DNA from: Microvirga lotononidis
Lineage (GTDB): Bacteria; Pseudomonadota; Alphaproteobacteria; Rhizobiales; Beijerinckiaceae
Assembly (NCBI RefSeq): GCF_034627025.1
Contig: NZ_CP141050.1
Location: forward strand, 124,001-188,000
DNA: 64,000 bases
Direction: 5' to 3'
Under the pieces are notes generated by a model. It saw only the letters and a list, made by a program, of their open reading frames with translations. It ran no database searches and was not told where the DNA came from. The translations under genes and the position numbers were made by a program. Shown here piece after piece: positions 17,686 to 26,891 of this stretch (position 1 is the stretch's first letter; each line of letters opens with the position of its first letter).

Positions 17686-18201
17686 ATGGCCGACCCCGTC
17701 CCAAACCCGAACGCGCCCCTGGATGGCCAGGAGCAGGTACCTGTCCTTGATGACGCGCTGAGGAGCGATCCTCAAACCGTGGCGGAGGAGGCCATCCCTG
17801 TCGTCGCGGAGAGAGCCATTATCGACAAGCGGCAGGTTGTGACCGGGCATGTGCGGGTGCGAACGGTTACCGATACCGTCGAGGAGTTGGCCCACGCGTC
17901 TGTGCAGCGGGAGGAGGTAGCGGTCACCCGCGTTCCCATCGACCGGGTGGTCGAGACCGGGCCCGAGATCAGGACCGACGGAGATGTCACGATCGTGCCG
18001 GTGCTGGAGGAGGTGCTCGTGGTCGAGAAGCGCCTCGTCCTCAAGGAGGAACTGCACATCCGGCGCCACACCAAGACCGAAGCCGTCGAGGTGCCGGTGA
18101 CCCTGCGTAAGCAGCGGGCGATCATAGAGCGCGAGGATTCGGAGGGCGCGACCGTCGACGACGAGGCAGAGCCTGAAAACGACGATCCGCCTCCGCGTTG
18201 A
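17686..18201 (+). CDS. DUF2382 (YsnF/AvaK) domain protein
   Basis: 171 residues from the ATG at 17686, which has GAGAGGA just upstream; a TTG eight codons earlier is less likely. The body is one DUF2382 domain with charged beta strands: EEAIPVVAERAIIDKRQVVT, VQREEVAVTRVPIDR and VLVVEKRLVLKEELHIRRHT. The C-terminus is an acidic tail (DDEAEPENDDPPPR). It is divergent from the secreted-protein gene at 17530 and is related to the C-terminal domain of the protein at 16055-17110, so this is a stress-protein cluster. Confidence 0.85.
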   Translation: MADPVPNPNAPLDGQEQVPVLDDALRSDPQTVAEEAIPVVAERAIIDKRQVVTGHVRVRTVTDTVEELAHASVQREEVAVTRVPIDRVVETGPEIRTDGDVTIVPVLEEVLVVEKRLVLKEELHIRRHTKTEAVEVPVTLRKQRAIIEREDSEGATVDDEAEPENDDPPPR

Positions 18202-18601
18202 CAAACCGTTGCAGTTCACGACCGTGAGGTCAGGAGAATGCATTGGTTCCCGCGAGGCAATGTGCTGTCCTCACCCTGTTCTCCCACTTCCTGGTCTCCT
18301 TATCGACTAGGCTCCAACGGGTGGAAGACAAACGCCAAGGAGCTCCGCACGCATGAGCTGCCAACTAGCGGCTTCCCGGACTATCTGACCCGCGGTGGCT
18401 CGGGAAGGTCGGATTCTGGCACGCTCGTGAGCCGAGCTCGAAAGCAGCAACTCTCATTGAAACGGAGCTTTCGAAAACGCAGGGAATCTCAGTTCGTGAC
18501 CCAACACGTACCTTCGATTGGTGTCACTCACGAGGTCGTCTGATGCCGCAGTTCCAAGTCTGAGCACTCCTTGAAAATCCGCTGCCCGGTGCGTCGCTGC
18601 T
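18202..18601. other. intergenic region, no gene recognised
   Basis: About 400 bases between a plus-strand and a minus-strand stop. Contains a diverged repeat A fragment (18404-18428: AAGGTCGGATTCTGGCAC). Nothing else could be identified. Confidence 0.5.
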
Positions 18602-19189
18602 TCAGAAGTAATAACCTCCAAACAGAGATCCACCTACAAGCGACAGCATCAGAAAAAAGCTGATGAGCAGGAACATTGCGAGGATCACGAAACGCATTAG
18701 GCAGCCGCCCAGCGCCGCGCCAACAGGTGGTGCCTCCGGAGTGGTGTAGGTTGCTCCCCGGGACATGTGGCCGGCACGTGAAGCGGCCCTGAGGATCTCC
18801 AGCATTCTTGCCGCTCGGAGGTCGCGCACGGAGGCGCTCTCGTCGCTTGCACCTCGATCCGGTCCCGGAGATCTCTCCCGTTCTCTGCGGCCCCAGGGTG
18901 TGGCGCCGGTTCTCGGATGCGATGGCGGAGGAGCGGCGCGCGGCGGTGCAGCAGGCGAGATCGTGGTCCGTGGACGAGGTGCAGCGGCAGGCGCAACGGG
19001 CCTTGCCACGGGACGGACCGGATCGCCGAATGTCGCGCCGCATTCCGGGCATACGGAGGCATCGAGCCAACGCCCTGGCTTATGGTTCGTGCAGTAGTAG
19101 CGGACCTGCGCCTCGTGACAGGCTTCACATTCGCCAGGTGTCGTCTTTGAAGTACCGCAGTTCGGGCAACGCAGGATTACGCCGGTCAT
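18602..19189 (-). CDS. zinc-ribbon protein with C-terminal membrane helix
   Basis: 195 residues starting at the ATG that overlaps the phosphatase stop (TGATG). The N-terminus carries three paired-cysteine motifs: CPNCG, CEACH and CPECG, with a further C-x2-H in YYCTNH, which suggests one or two zinc ribbons. A long Pro/Ala/Arg-rich linker follows, and the C-terminus has a hydrophobic segment (CLMRFVILAMFLLISFFLML), so it is probably membrane anchored with the ribbon in the cytoplasm. It is the last gene of the VWA-kinase-phosphatase cassette, and translational coupling indicates it belongs to the same function, perhaps as the membrane tether or substrate. Confidence 0.8.
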   Translation of the reverse strand: MTGVILRCPNCGTSKTTPGECEACHEAQVRYYCTNHKPGRWLDASVCPECGATFGDPVRPVARPVAPAAAPRPRTTISPAAPPRAAPPPSHPRTGATPWGRRERERSPGPDRGASDESASVRDLRAARMLEILRAASRAGHMSRGATYTTPEAPPVGAALGGCLMRFVILAMFLLISFFLMLSLVGGSLFGGYYF

Positions 19190-20565
19190 CAATGAGGTTC
19201 CTGGATCGTTTCACTCTCAGGGCTGCCGGGGGCGAGCTCCGGGTAGACGTCGCGGATCATGTCCGCAGGAATGTGCAGCCGGTACACCCGGGGGAGCGTT
19301 CCCTCGACAAATTGCGCTATGGTAGGAACGCGCTCGTAGGGGCCGAAGCTCTCACGGCTTAATCGGCGGGAGAGGGCCACGGTCGTCAGCACCGGATGTG
19401 CCCGATAGGCCGGATAGGCGGCGTATCTCTCCTCCACATGATCGTGGCCGCGCACCATGCGCGTTACGGGGCGCCCCAAACCGGAGCTCAGGGAACAGAA
19501 AGCTGCGAAGTCCTCATACCCGAACTGGCTCCCCCGCGAAAAACGGTTCGGGAGTTTCTTACGGGCTTTCGGATGCACTCTGGTCCACACGAAATCCGAC
19601 AGGCACATCGGATCGTTCCAATCTCCCGTTTCGGCGAGCCGCGCGTGCAGATCCACTAGCGGAAAGCCTCCATGGGCTACCAGGAGACCGTCGGGAAGAA
19701 AGAGTGCACGGGGAGCACGCGCGAACAGGCGCACGGCCACCTTGCCGGCCCGCTCGATCCATTCGTGTGCGAGATTGGCGTTCAGGAAATCCGCGAAGTC
19801 CGACGGGGTCACGCTCGACGCAAACCGTACGCCATCGTAGGAGAGCGCCTCGTCGTGGTTGCCTGCGATCAGGCACACGCGATCCGGCGCGTCCACGATC
19901 AGCTCGAACACGCGAAGAAGAACTTCAAGCCCAAAACCTTCATCGTCGAAGAGATCACCGAGAAACAGAATCCGGGGCAGGGCTCCATCAGATGGCAGCG
20001 CCGGATCGTGCATTACCGTCAGTGCAGCCTCGAGCGCCAGAAGATCGCCGTGCAGATCACCGACGATCCACAACGGACTTCCGGTATCCAGTTTGGAGAC
20101 CTGGATCACCTTGTCGGCGGGATCGGTACGGTCCTTGTCGAACAACAGGCCAGGTCCATCGGCTTTGTCGAGCAGCGCCTCCATCCGCTCCACCGTCGCT
20201 CGCATGTTGGAGCGGATGGAGGACGGGTTGGCTGCATCGCGGACAGCCTGCCAATCCAGTTGTTCCACCTCTACAATCTGGAGAGGAGGGGGCGCCATGA
20301 CAGCAGTCGGCGCTGCATCGGAAGGCAGGCTGCCGATGTTCTGCGGCGGCACACCGCTCACCGGTGGTGCCGCAGCGTCCGATCCTGGTTCAGTACCCGT
20401 GCCAGGAGCATCCGACGCAGTGGTATCTGGCGGTGGTTGTGCAGGATCCTGTGCCGCAGGTTGGTCTCTGGGCACATCCGCCATCGTTGAAGCCGCTTCC
20501 CGCTCCTCCGGCTTCTCGTCCGGAGAAACGGGCTCAGGCGCTTCAGGTCCGCCAGGCAGGCTCAT
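19189..20565 (-). CDS. calcineurin-like (PPP-family) metallophosphatase with disordered N-terminus
   Basis: 458 residues from the ATG that overlaps the kinase stop (ATGA). The first ~120 residues are Pro/Glu/Thr/Ala-rich and probably disordered. The catalytic domain has the metallophosphatase signatures in order: GDLHGD (about 165), LFLGDLFDDEGFG (about 200), AGNHDEAL (about 235), and the distal RGHDHVEE (about 385). This places it with PPP-type serine/threonine or diadenosine-polyphosphate phosphatases, not PP2C. Direct coupling to the kinase gene suggests that the two act antagonistically on the same target. The target is not identifiable from sequence. Confidence 0.88.
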   Translation of the reverse strand: MSLPGGPEAPEPVSPDEKPEEREAASTMADVPRDQPAAQDPAQPPPDTTASDAPGTGTEPGSDAAAPPVSGVPPQNIGSLPSDAAPTAVMAPPPLQIVEVEQLDWQAVRDAANPSSIRSNMRATVERMEALLDKADGPGLLFDKDRTDPADKVIQVSKLDTGSPLWIVGDLHGDLLALEAALTVMHDPALPSDGALPRILFLGDLFDDEGFGLEVLLRVFELIVDAPDRVCLIAGNHDEALSYDGVRFASSVTPSDFADFLNANLAHEWIERAGKVAVRLFARAPRALFLPDGLLVAHGGFPLVDLHARLAETGDWNDPMCLSDFVWTRVHPKARKKLPNRFSRGSQFGYEDFAAFCSLSSGLGRPVTRMVRGHDHVEERYAAYPAYRAHPVLTTVALSRRLSRESFGPYERVPTIAQFVEGTLPRVYRLHIPADMIRDVYPELAPGSPESETIQEPH

Positions 20566-21863
20566 GTGAGTGCCCACGCTGTGAGCGGCATCTTCTCAAT
20601 GCCTTTGGCCTGACGTCCGACGGCGATCCGATCTCCTTGCCTGAGCGGACGAGGCGCTGTGAGCGCTGCACCGTTCACGAGGGTTTCATTGGTTGAACCG
20701 GCCACAGGCGAGATCACCCATTGCCGTCCTGAATGGCGTTCCAGGACACATTGGCGGTTGTCCCAGAACTCGCTGTCCGGCCCGAACTGCCGCACCAGGG
20801 TTTTTCCAAGTTCCGTCCTGACCCCAATCTGGAGCGAGCGTCCGTCCGGGCCCAGCAGCTCGATCCTGTCGGACAGGATCAACTCGGCGGCAGCTCGCGG
20901 AGCGCTGGCGCCCGCTGCCGAACCTACTTTGGTGGCGGACGACCCTGCGCCGCGCCCGCTCAAAACAGCCCGCAGTTCCGCAGCCGTCGGTCTTGCAACC
21001 GGGTCCGGCGCAAGGCAGCGATGCAGGAAGGAGCTGACTTCGGCATTGCTCGCTGGTGCCGGCATCACCCCGGCCAGTGCCGGAGGTTTGGCGGCGTAGT
21101 TCTGGATGAGCTGTGCATACTCCGCCTGGTCTTCGACCCAGTAGGGATGATAGCCCGCTAGAAGCTCGTAAAGCATCAGCCCACAGGTGAAGACATCCGA
21201 GGCAAGCCCCGGCACGCCCCCTCGGGTCATGTGCTCCGGAGAGCGATAGTTGTCGGTACCGACATAGCCCTGGTGGCCATGCCAGGGTGCGCGGCGGTCA
21301 GCCAGGAGCGAAAAGTCCATGTCGATCAGCTTGAGCTGGTAGCCCGAGCTGATCGTCGGATCCTCGATGAGATACGCATTCGCCGGCTTCAGATCGGCGT
21401 GGACGACCTTGGATTCGTGCAGCGCCGCCATTCCGGTCATGAAGACCTTGGCCCAGGTGACATGACGGGCCCAAACCGCGGGGTTGTTGGTGGCAGGCAC
21501 CTTGGTCCGGCGATGCTGCTCCCGCTCCTCATCGAGCATTTGCTGGAGGTCGGCGCCGTTCTCGACGAACTCGAAGGCCTGGAAGTAGCAGGGGCCGCCC
21601 CAGACCTCTTCGAACGCGTCCACCTGGCGCACTGCGAACTGAGCCGCCCGCCCGTTCCGGACGCGGGCTCCGAGTTCGTTCTGGTAGGCGACAAACGCCT
21701 TGTACCAGACGACTGTCGGAGCAGGAGACTTGTACTGCTTCAGAAAGATCTTCACTCCTGTTGGTGCCTCAGCTCCATAAGAGATCGCCATCATACCAGG
21801 TCCGAAGACCTTCGTGACGCGGTACTGCCGGATCCGATCACCGACCTTCAGCTTCTTGGCCAT
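20562..21863 (-). CDS. Hanks-type Ser/Thr protein kinase with C-terminal FHA domain
   Basis: 433 residues. Kinase core: the ATP-binding Lys is in VKIFLKQYK, the catalytic loop is HADLKPANAYL (HAD instead of HRD, a non-RD kinase), the metal-binding loop is IDMDFSLL, and the activation segment ends in GTDNYRSPEHM. No membrane segment is seen. After a short Ala/Ser linker, residues ~335-425 form an FHA domain with GSTNETLVNG, a phosphothreonine-binding fold. The kinase is therefore soluble and may bind its own or a partner's phosphorylated tail, such as the Thr-rich N-termini of the adjacent VWA or phosphatase. The gene starts 32 bases after the VWA gene and overlaps the phosphatase by four bases. 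Confidence 0.92.
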   Translation of the reverse strand: MAKKLKVGDRIRQYRVTKVFGPGMMAISYGAEAPTGVKIFLKQYKSPAPTVVWYKAFVAYQNELGARVRNGRAAQFAVRQVDAFEEVWGGPCYFQAFEFVENGADLQQMLDEEREQHRRTKVPATNNPAVWARHVTWAKVFMTGMAALHESKVVHADLKPANAYLIEDPTISSGYQLKLIDMDFSLLADRRAPWHGHQGYVGTDNYRSPEHMTRGGVPGLASDVFTCGLMLYELLAGYHPYWVEDQAEYAQLIQNYAAKPPALAGVMPAPASNAEVSSFLHRCLAPDPVARPTAAELRAVLSGRGAGSSATKVGSAAGASAPRAAAELILSDRIELLGPDGRSLQIGVRTELGKTLVRQFGPDSEFWDNRQCVLERHSGRQWVISPVAGSTNETLVNGAALTAPRPLRQGDRIAVGRQAKGIEKMPLTAWALT

Positions 21864-21895
21864 GGCTTACGCTCACTGTGACAGGGGCGGTGTGT

Positions 21896-22816
21896 TTACA
21901 GCGCCACGGTCGCGGCCGAGCGCGAGACACTGGCGGCCAGTTGCTTCAGGGTGTTGCGGAAATTGACGGGATCGGACGTGAATTTCTGCAAGGCCTCCTG
22001 CGGGTTCAAACCTTCGTACTCCACGACCTCCCATTCCGACTTGTCGATCTGGCTCAGACGATCATAGCCCTCGAAATTAGGGGCGAAGAGGCTGAGGATG
22101 ATGCGATTGGCCATGACAAGGTTTGCCACATCCTGGAGCGAGCCGCCCTTCGCCTCGGGGAGACTCATGGTTTCCTTGAACGATGCATCGGTAAAGACGA
22201 TGACTACGCGAGCCGCATCGCTCCTGTAGCGCCATTTAGCCGGATCTTCCGTCTGCGAACCCTTCGGGACGGCCTCCATAGAAGCAACCTTGTAGAGAGC
22301 ATCGAGAAGCGATTCCGGCTCATCGCCGCCGCCGTTCGCCTGCAAGGTGCCGAGCTGTGTCTTGAGTGCTCCGGCATCGCGCACGAAGGGATGATCGACG
22401 ATCCACGGCAGCCCCTCGCCTTGGGCCGCTTCGATGTCACGATAGCCGACGACTTTGCCGCGCCAATCCCTCACAGGGGCAGCGTTGTTGGCATCGCCCT
22501 GGCTCAAGGAGTCGATGAAGGCCTCAATGTTTCGGCGGAGCGCATCGATGCAGGGCGACATGCTGCCACTGACGTCAACGAGGAACACGATATCGGCCAC
22601 ACCCTTCGTTTTCGGTCGCTCCTGCACATTCGGCGGAGCGGCGACCTCGGCCATCGCACTTTCGTTTGGAGCCGTCTCCGTTGAGACGTCCTGCGTGGAT
22701 CCAGCCGGATCCGTGGGCGTTCCGACCGCCGCTTCCGCGGAAGTTGTGGTTTCCGTCGAAGGCGGGTTCCCAGGTGTCACCGGAGGCGGTTGGTCGGAAT
22801 GCTCCATATCACTCAT
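21896..22816 (-). CDS. von Willebrand factor type A domain protein
   Basis: 306 residues, first gene of a four-gene minus-strand cassette. An acidic Pro/Thr/Glu-rich disordered N-terminus (about 1-70) precedes a VWA domain (about 72-280). The metal-ion-dependent adhesion site is intact: DVSGSMS, a Thr/Asp-containing middle (NGGGDEPESLLDAL) and VIVFTDASF. No signal peptide or membrane helix is present, so it is cytoplasmic. VWA proteins coupled to a kinase and a phosphatase are known from TerY-type phosphorylation triads linked to stress and phage biology; here the phosphatase is of a different fold, so the relation is only partial. The role as an adaptor for a phosphorylated complex is inferred. 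Confidence 0.9.
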   Translation of the reverse strand: MSDMEHSDQPPPVTPGNPPSTETTTSAEAAVGTPTDPAGSTQDVSTETAPNESAMAEVAAPPNVQERPKTKGVADIVFLVDVSGSMSPCIDALRRNIEAFIDSLSQGDANNAAPVRDWRGKVVGYRDIEAAQGEGLPWIVDHPFVRDAGALKTQLGTLQANGGGDEPESLLDALYKVASMEAVPKGSQTEDPAKWRYRSDAARVVIVFTDASFKETMSLPEAKGGSLQDVANLVMANRIILSLFAPNFEGYDRLSQIDKSEWEVVEYEGLNPQEALQKFTSDPVNFRNTLKQLAASVSRSAATVAL

Positions 22817-23276
22817 GCGTCAGCTCCAGTTGGCGTAATCTTGGTCTCGGTTCAATGAGCCGAGCTATCCGACAACAGAGCGGCCAGACCGAAGTTCCCG
22901 GCTACACATAGGGCGCTCAGAGATGGAAGCCTGCCCAGGTGAGCCGTTGGCTTTCTCGAAGAAGGTAAATTGTTGGGTCAGCCAATGATACGAATGTCGC
23001 CTTCTGGCACTCCGGAGACCTTAACCCGATGGCGGCAATCCTCACGTAACCGGACGTTCCGAAGGAGCCTGGATGTTCAGTGCGTGACCCATAAGGGTCA
23101 CCTAGGATGTCCGACTGTCCGCAGTCCGGTGGTACCCGTTAACGGTGCCTCATTGGCCGCCCAACGCCATGAGGCAAGCCCACCTCTTTTCGGCAGGCAG
23201 CCTCGCGCTTTAGGTTCAGGCGAACACCGAGCGCCTTCCCGGACCGGACGACACGCAGACAGAAGGATCCACATTC
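22817..23276. other. intergenic region with repeat A fragment
   Basis: About 460 bases between divergent transcripts. Around 22991-23020 lies GAATGTCGCCTTCTGGCAC followed by CCGGAGACC, a diverged relative of repeat A. No gene was recognised. AGAAGGA at 23261-23267 is the ribosome site of the following gene. Confidence 0.55.
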
Positions 23277-24287
23277 GTGAAGAAGATCGGTTTAGCCATC
23301 ATCGGCCTTGGCCCCGCATCGCAACCACATTCGAAAAGCCTCCTCGATCTCTCGGACCGGATCGACGTTCACTGGGCAGCCAGCCGCACGCCCGAGCGCG
23401 TTCAGGCCTATCAGCACCAGTTTCCCTTTCGTACGACGACCGATCTCGATGCCGCCATCCAGGATCCGGCCGTCGACGGGGTCCTGGTCCTCACACCCCC
23501 GAGTAGCCACCTCGAGGTGTCGGAACGCTGCTTTGCGGCCGGAAAGCATGTTCTGGTGGAGAAACCTCTGGAACTGACCCTCGATCGAGCCGAGCGTCTC
23601 GTTGCTGCGGCGCAGGCGGCGGGCGTCACGTTCGGGGTCGTCCTCCAGCAGCGGTTCAGGCCCGGCAGCCTCAGACTGCGGCAGGCGCTGCTCGGGGGAG
23701 AGATCGGCACGGTTCAGGCGGGTTTCCTGTCTGTGCCGTGGTGGCGCCCGCAGAGCTACTATGACGAGCCCGGACGTGGCACCCTGGCCCGGGATGGCGG
23801 CGGCGTTCTCCTGACCCAGGCCATCCACTCTCTCGACTTGTTCCGATCGCTGGTTGGTGTCTCCCGCGTCATCGCCGCCGATGTGCGGACGACCGATCTT
23901 CATCGCATGGAGACCGAGGACTACGTCGCGGCACTTCTGCGACTGGGCAACGGATCGCCGGGAACTCTGATGGCGACGACGGCAGCCTATCCCGGGTATC
24001 CTGAGCGCATTGAAGTCATTGGCACGAAGGGTTTTGCATCGCTCATAGGCGGGACGCTGCGCCTGACCTTCCTGGATGGGCGGGAGGAAATCATTGAGGC
24101 CGAAGGTTCAACGGGGAGCGGAGCAGGCATCATGGACTTTCCTCATGATGCACACCGGGCCCTCATCGCTGATTTCGTGGAGGCAATTGATGACCGTCGC
24201 CAGCCTAGCGTGTCAGGCGAGGAAGCCTTGGCGAGCCAGCGCCTGGTCTCGGCAGTGCTCGCTGGCGGGAAAGGTGTACAGCATTGA
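23277..24287 (+). CDS. Gfo/Idh/MocA-family oxidoreductase
   Basis: 336 residues from a GTG start with AGAAGGA upstream. The Rossmann start is IIGLGPASQPHSKSL and the family's EKP motif is at VLVEKPLELT (about residue 95). The C-terminal substrate domain contains GGGVLLTQAIHSLDLFRSL. It is probably a cytoplasmic NAD(P)-dependent sugar or inositol dehydrogenase or an imine-type reductase, with unknown substrate. An MFS exporter gene follows on the same strand after about 100 bases and could be co-transcribed. Confidence 0.93.
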   Translation: MKKIGLAIIGLGPASQPHSKSLLDLSDRIDVHWAASRTPERVQAYQHQFPFRTTTDLDAAIQDPAVDGVLVLTPPSSHLEVSERCFAAGKHVLVEKPLELTLDRAERLVAAAQAAGVTFGVVLQQRFRPGSLRLRQALLGGEIGTVQAGFLSVPWWRPQSYYDEPGRGTLARDGGGVLLTQAIHSLDLFRSLVGVSRVIAADVRTTDLHRMETEDYVAALLRLGNGSPGTLMATTAAYPGYPERIEVIGTKGFASLIGGTLRLTFLDGREEIIEAEGSTGSGAGIMDFPHDAHRALIADFVEAIDDRRQPSVSGEEALASQRLVSAVLAGGKGVQH

Positions 24288-24388
24288 CACGTCCAATAGT
24301 CTCCATGGTTCGTCCAAAGTAGAGGAGCCGCGTTGACATCGCACACGCTGCTCGTGTCAAACCACGGTGCGGGGAAGGAAACAATCCA

Positions 24389-26044
24389 TTGGAACACCAG
24401 CCGTCTGCACTGTCACCATTCCGGCATCACATCTTTCGGGCAGTGTGGTTTGCCAGTCTTGCGTCGAATTTCGGCAGTTTGATCGAGTCGGTCGGCGCTG
24501 CCTGGTTGATGACCTCCCTCGGGGCGTCGGCGGCCATGATCGCCCTGGTGCAGGCATCCACCACATTGCCGATTATGCTGTTCTCCCTGGCAGCCGGCGC
24601 CATTGCCGACAATTTCGACCGGCGCGAGCTCATGCTCACGGCCCAGGTTTTCCTGCTGGTCGTCTCGATCGGCCTCACCCTCTGTGCCTATCTCGGCCTC
24701 GTGACACCTTGGCTCCTGCTCCTCTTCACCTTTCTGATCGGCTGTGGCACCGCCTTGAATGGTCCGGCATGGCAATCCCTGGTCGGGGAGATGGTGCCAC
24801 GCTCTGATCTTCCCGGTGCCATCGTCCTCAACAGCATGGGCTACAACATCGCCCGCAGCGTTGGGCCGGCAATCGGCGGCGCGATTGTCGCCGCGGCCGG
24901 GGCCTTCGGGGCCTTCGCTGTCAATGCCGTAAGCTACGTTGGTCTCATTGCGGTGCTGGCCCGCTGGCGGCCTGAGACGCCTCCCAGGGTGCTGCCGCCG
25001 GAGTCGCTTGGGACCGCCATGGCGGCCGGTCTGCGCTATGTCGCCATGTCGCCGAGCATCAGCCTCGTCCTGGTCCGCGGGGCCCTGTTCGGCCTGGCCG
25101 CGATCGCCGTCCAGGCCCTGATGCCGCTCATCGCGCGGGACCTGGTTCACGGTGGGCCGCTGACCTTCGGCCTTTTGCTGGGGGCCTTCGGCGCAGGAGC
25201 TGTCTGCGGTGCCCTGCTCGCCGCCCGGCTCCGACGATCCTTGTCGATCGAGGCCATTGTGCGCGTAGGCTTCATCGGCTTTGCCGTTTGCGTGATCGGG
25301 GCGGGCCTGAGCTCATCCGCCGTTCTCACGATGGTTGCCATGGTCTTCGGAGGCGCGAGCTGGGTAGTGAGCCTGTCGAGCTTCAACGTGACCGTGCAGC
25401 TCTCGGCGCCGCGCTGGGTCGTTGGCCGGGCGCTCGCGCTTTACCAGATGGCCACCTTCGGCGGCATGGCCTGCGGCAGTTGGATCTGGGGAATGCTTGC
25501 TGAGCGGTATGGCGTGAGCGAGGCTCTGTGGATTGCAGGAGGCGTCCTCATTGCCGGTGCCGCTTTCGGTCTGCGTTATGCCTTGCCGGAGTTGAAATCG
25601 CTCAATCTCGACCCGCTCAGCCGATGGAAGGAGCCCGCAGTTGCGCTCGATATTCGTCCCCGAAGCGGCCCGATCGTCGTGACGATCGAGTACCTCATCC
25701 GCGAGCAGGACGTTGCCGCCTTCTTGGCCGTGATGGCCCAGCGCAGGCGTGTCAGGCGCCGCGACGGCGCCCGCCACTGGACCCTGCTGCGCGATCTTGA
25801 AAACCCCAAGCTGTGGCTCGAGCGGTATCACACCCCCACCTGGCTGGAGTATGTGCGCCACAATCAGCGCAGAACCCAAGCAGACGCCGCGATCGGGGAG
25901 AGATTGCTGGCCTTGCATCAGGGCCCCGAAGAGCCACGCGTCCATCGCATGATCGAGCGCCCCACAGGTTGGCTCACCCCAGATGCAGCATCGTCGGTCC
26001 GCGACACCGCAGGACCTCTCGCGGACACGGCCGGTCCATCGTGA
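24389..26044 (+). CDS. MFS exporter with C-terminal ABM-like domain (MFS_3/EntS-like)
   Basis: 551 residues from a TTG start preceded by GGAAGGA. Residues 1-410 form a 12-helix MFS exporter of the EntS-like group (PF05977), with ADNFDRRELM in loop 2-3. A cytoplasmic tail of about 130 residues (IVVTIEYLIREQDVAAFLAV ... HWTLLRDLENPKLWLERYHT) resembles an antibiotic-biosynthesis-monooxygenase-like ferredoxin fold, a common extension in this subfamily. Likely exports a siderophore-like or other hydrophobic compound. Neighbouring genes do not identify the cargo. The last ~30 residues are Pro/Ala-rich and unconserved. Confidence 0.9.
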   Translation: MEHQPSALSPFRHHIFRAVWFASLASNFGSLIESVGAAWLMTSLGASAAMIALVQASTTLPIMLFSLAAGAIADNFDRRELMLTAQVFLLVVSIGLTLCAYLGLVTPWLLLLFTFLIGCGTALNGPAWQSLVGEMVPRSDLPGAIVLNSMGYNIARSVGPAIGGAIVAAAGAFGAFAVNAVSYVGLIAVLARWRPETPPRVLPPESLGTAMAAGLRYVAMSPSISLVLVRGALFGLAAIAVQALMPLIARDLVHGGPLTFGLLLGAFGAGAVCGALLAARLRRSLSIEAIVRVGFIGFAVCVIGAGLSSSAVLTMVAMVFGGASWVVSLSSFNVTVQLSAPRWVVGRALALYQMATFGGMACGSWIWGMLAERYGVSEALWIAGGVLIAGAAFGLRYALPELKSLNLDPLSRWKEPAVALDIRPRSGPIVVTIEYLIREQDVAAFLAVMAQRRRVRRRDGARHWTLLRDLENPKLWLERYHTPTWLEYVRHNQRRTQADAAIGERLLALHQGPEEPRVHRMIERPTGWLTPDAASSVRDTAGPLADTAGPS

Positions 26045-26119
26045 CAAGCTCGACCTAAAGTTCAAAACGTCTCATCCTGGCACGACGCGGGAGGAGCGCT
26101 CTGGTCTACTGATGCGCGA

Positions 26120-26163
26120 TAAGCCGACCTTCAATTCATCGGCTGTTCGTTACCCTTTGACCC
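26120..26163 (+). repeat. dispersed degenerate repeat B, copy 2
   Basis: AGCCGACCTTCAATT ... TTCGTTACCCTTTGACCC matches copy 1 at 5662-5705 over its two ends. It lies 75 bases after the MFS stop. Confidence 0.55.
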
Positions 26164-26678
26164 GAAGGAGCCCTTCGAATCCGGTAGATGGGGATGGCTC
26201 GGCTGGCTAGTGCAGTGCGGACATGGAGGGCCGCATCAGTAAAAGGCCGATCCGGTTTCCGCTCGCGCGGACCGCTGGTTTCGCTCAAACGCGGCTCGGC
26301 GTCTTGCGTCCGAGGCGGCGAGCATATCACGAAAAACTCCCTCGCCGGCGAGAGGGTTGAGCCGGGAGGGAGCAGGGATCCAGGGGAGGGTATCCATCTG
26401 GAGGAACACGCACAGCCTATGGTGTTTCTCTAAGGTTCTCACTAACTAGGGTTAAACGGAGCAGGAGATTTTGATCGGCTGAATAGTCGGTTGTTTGAGT
26501 ATTCGCGAGCGCCTCGAAACGCTCATAGGTGTCAGTTTTACTGAATAGGTTCGGTGGCGCTCCATAAGCCGCCAGCAAAATTTTCCGAACACGTCAAATC
26601 GCGTTTCGTAATGTGGGTTATGTGAAATTGAGCAGCCACTTTCGCGCGTGCATGGGACCGAGCCGGAGCGCCCATGAG

Positions 26679-26744
26679 AAAGGGCCGCGCCCGGTCTTAT
26701 GACCGTGTTCGCGACCCTTTGCACCGTATTTGCCCCTACGGTGC
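26679..26744 (+). other. tandem stem-loops in non-coding DNA
   Basis: First hairpin: AAAGGG-C-CGCG-CC-CGGTC, loop TTAT, then GACCG-TGTT-CGCG-A-CCCTTT, an interrupted stem of about 15 pairs. It is immediately followed by a perfect 8-bp stem GCACCGTA/TACGGTGC with loop TTTGCCCC. The arrangement is compact and looks like a structured RNA or a palindromic repeat unit. The loop sequence TTTGCCCC recurs at two other loci in the window. Confidence 0.6.
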
Positions 26745-26891
26745 GGTGGGTATATCCACATCAAAAGGGATGTGCAATAAGTACAAACTCCATTTCGCCA
26801 ATCCTTACCAAAATGCCGCATGCTTCAACTATACAATGTTAAAGACGTAATGGATTTTATGTGAGCAGTTGACCTTTACCGGATTTGTTCG

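Noticed and set aside
26618..26821. 67-codon minus-strand frame across the tandem hairpins
   Set aside because: It is basic and runs through perfect palindromes, with no recognisable motif and no good start. The structure explains the sequence better.
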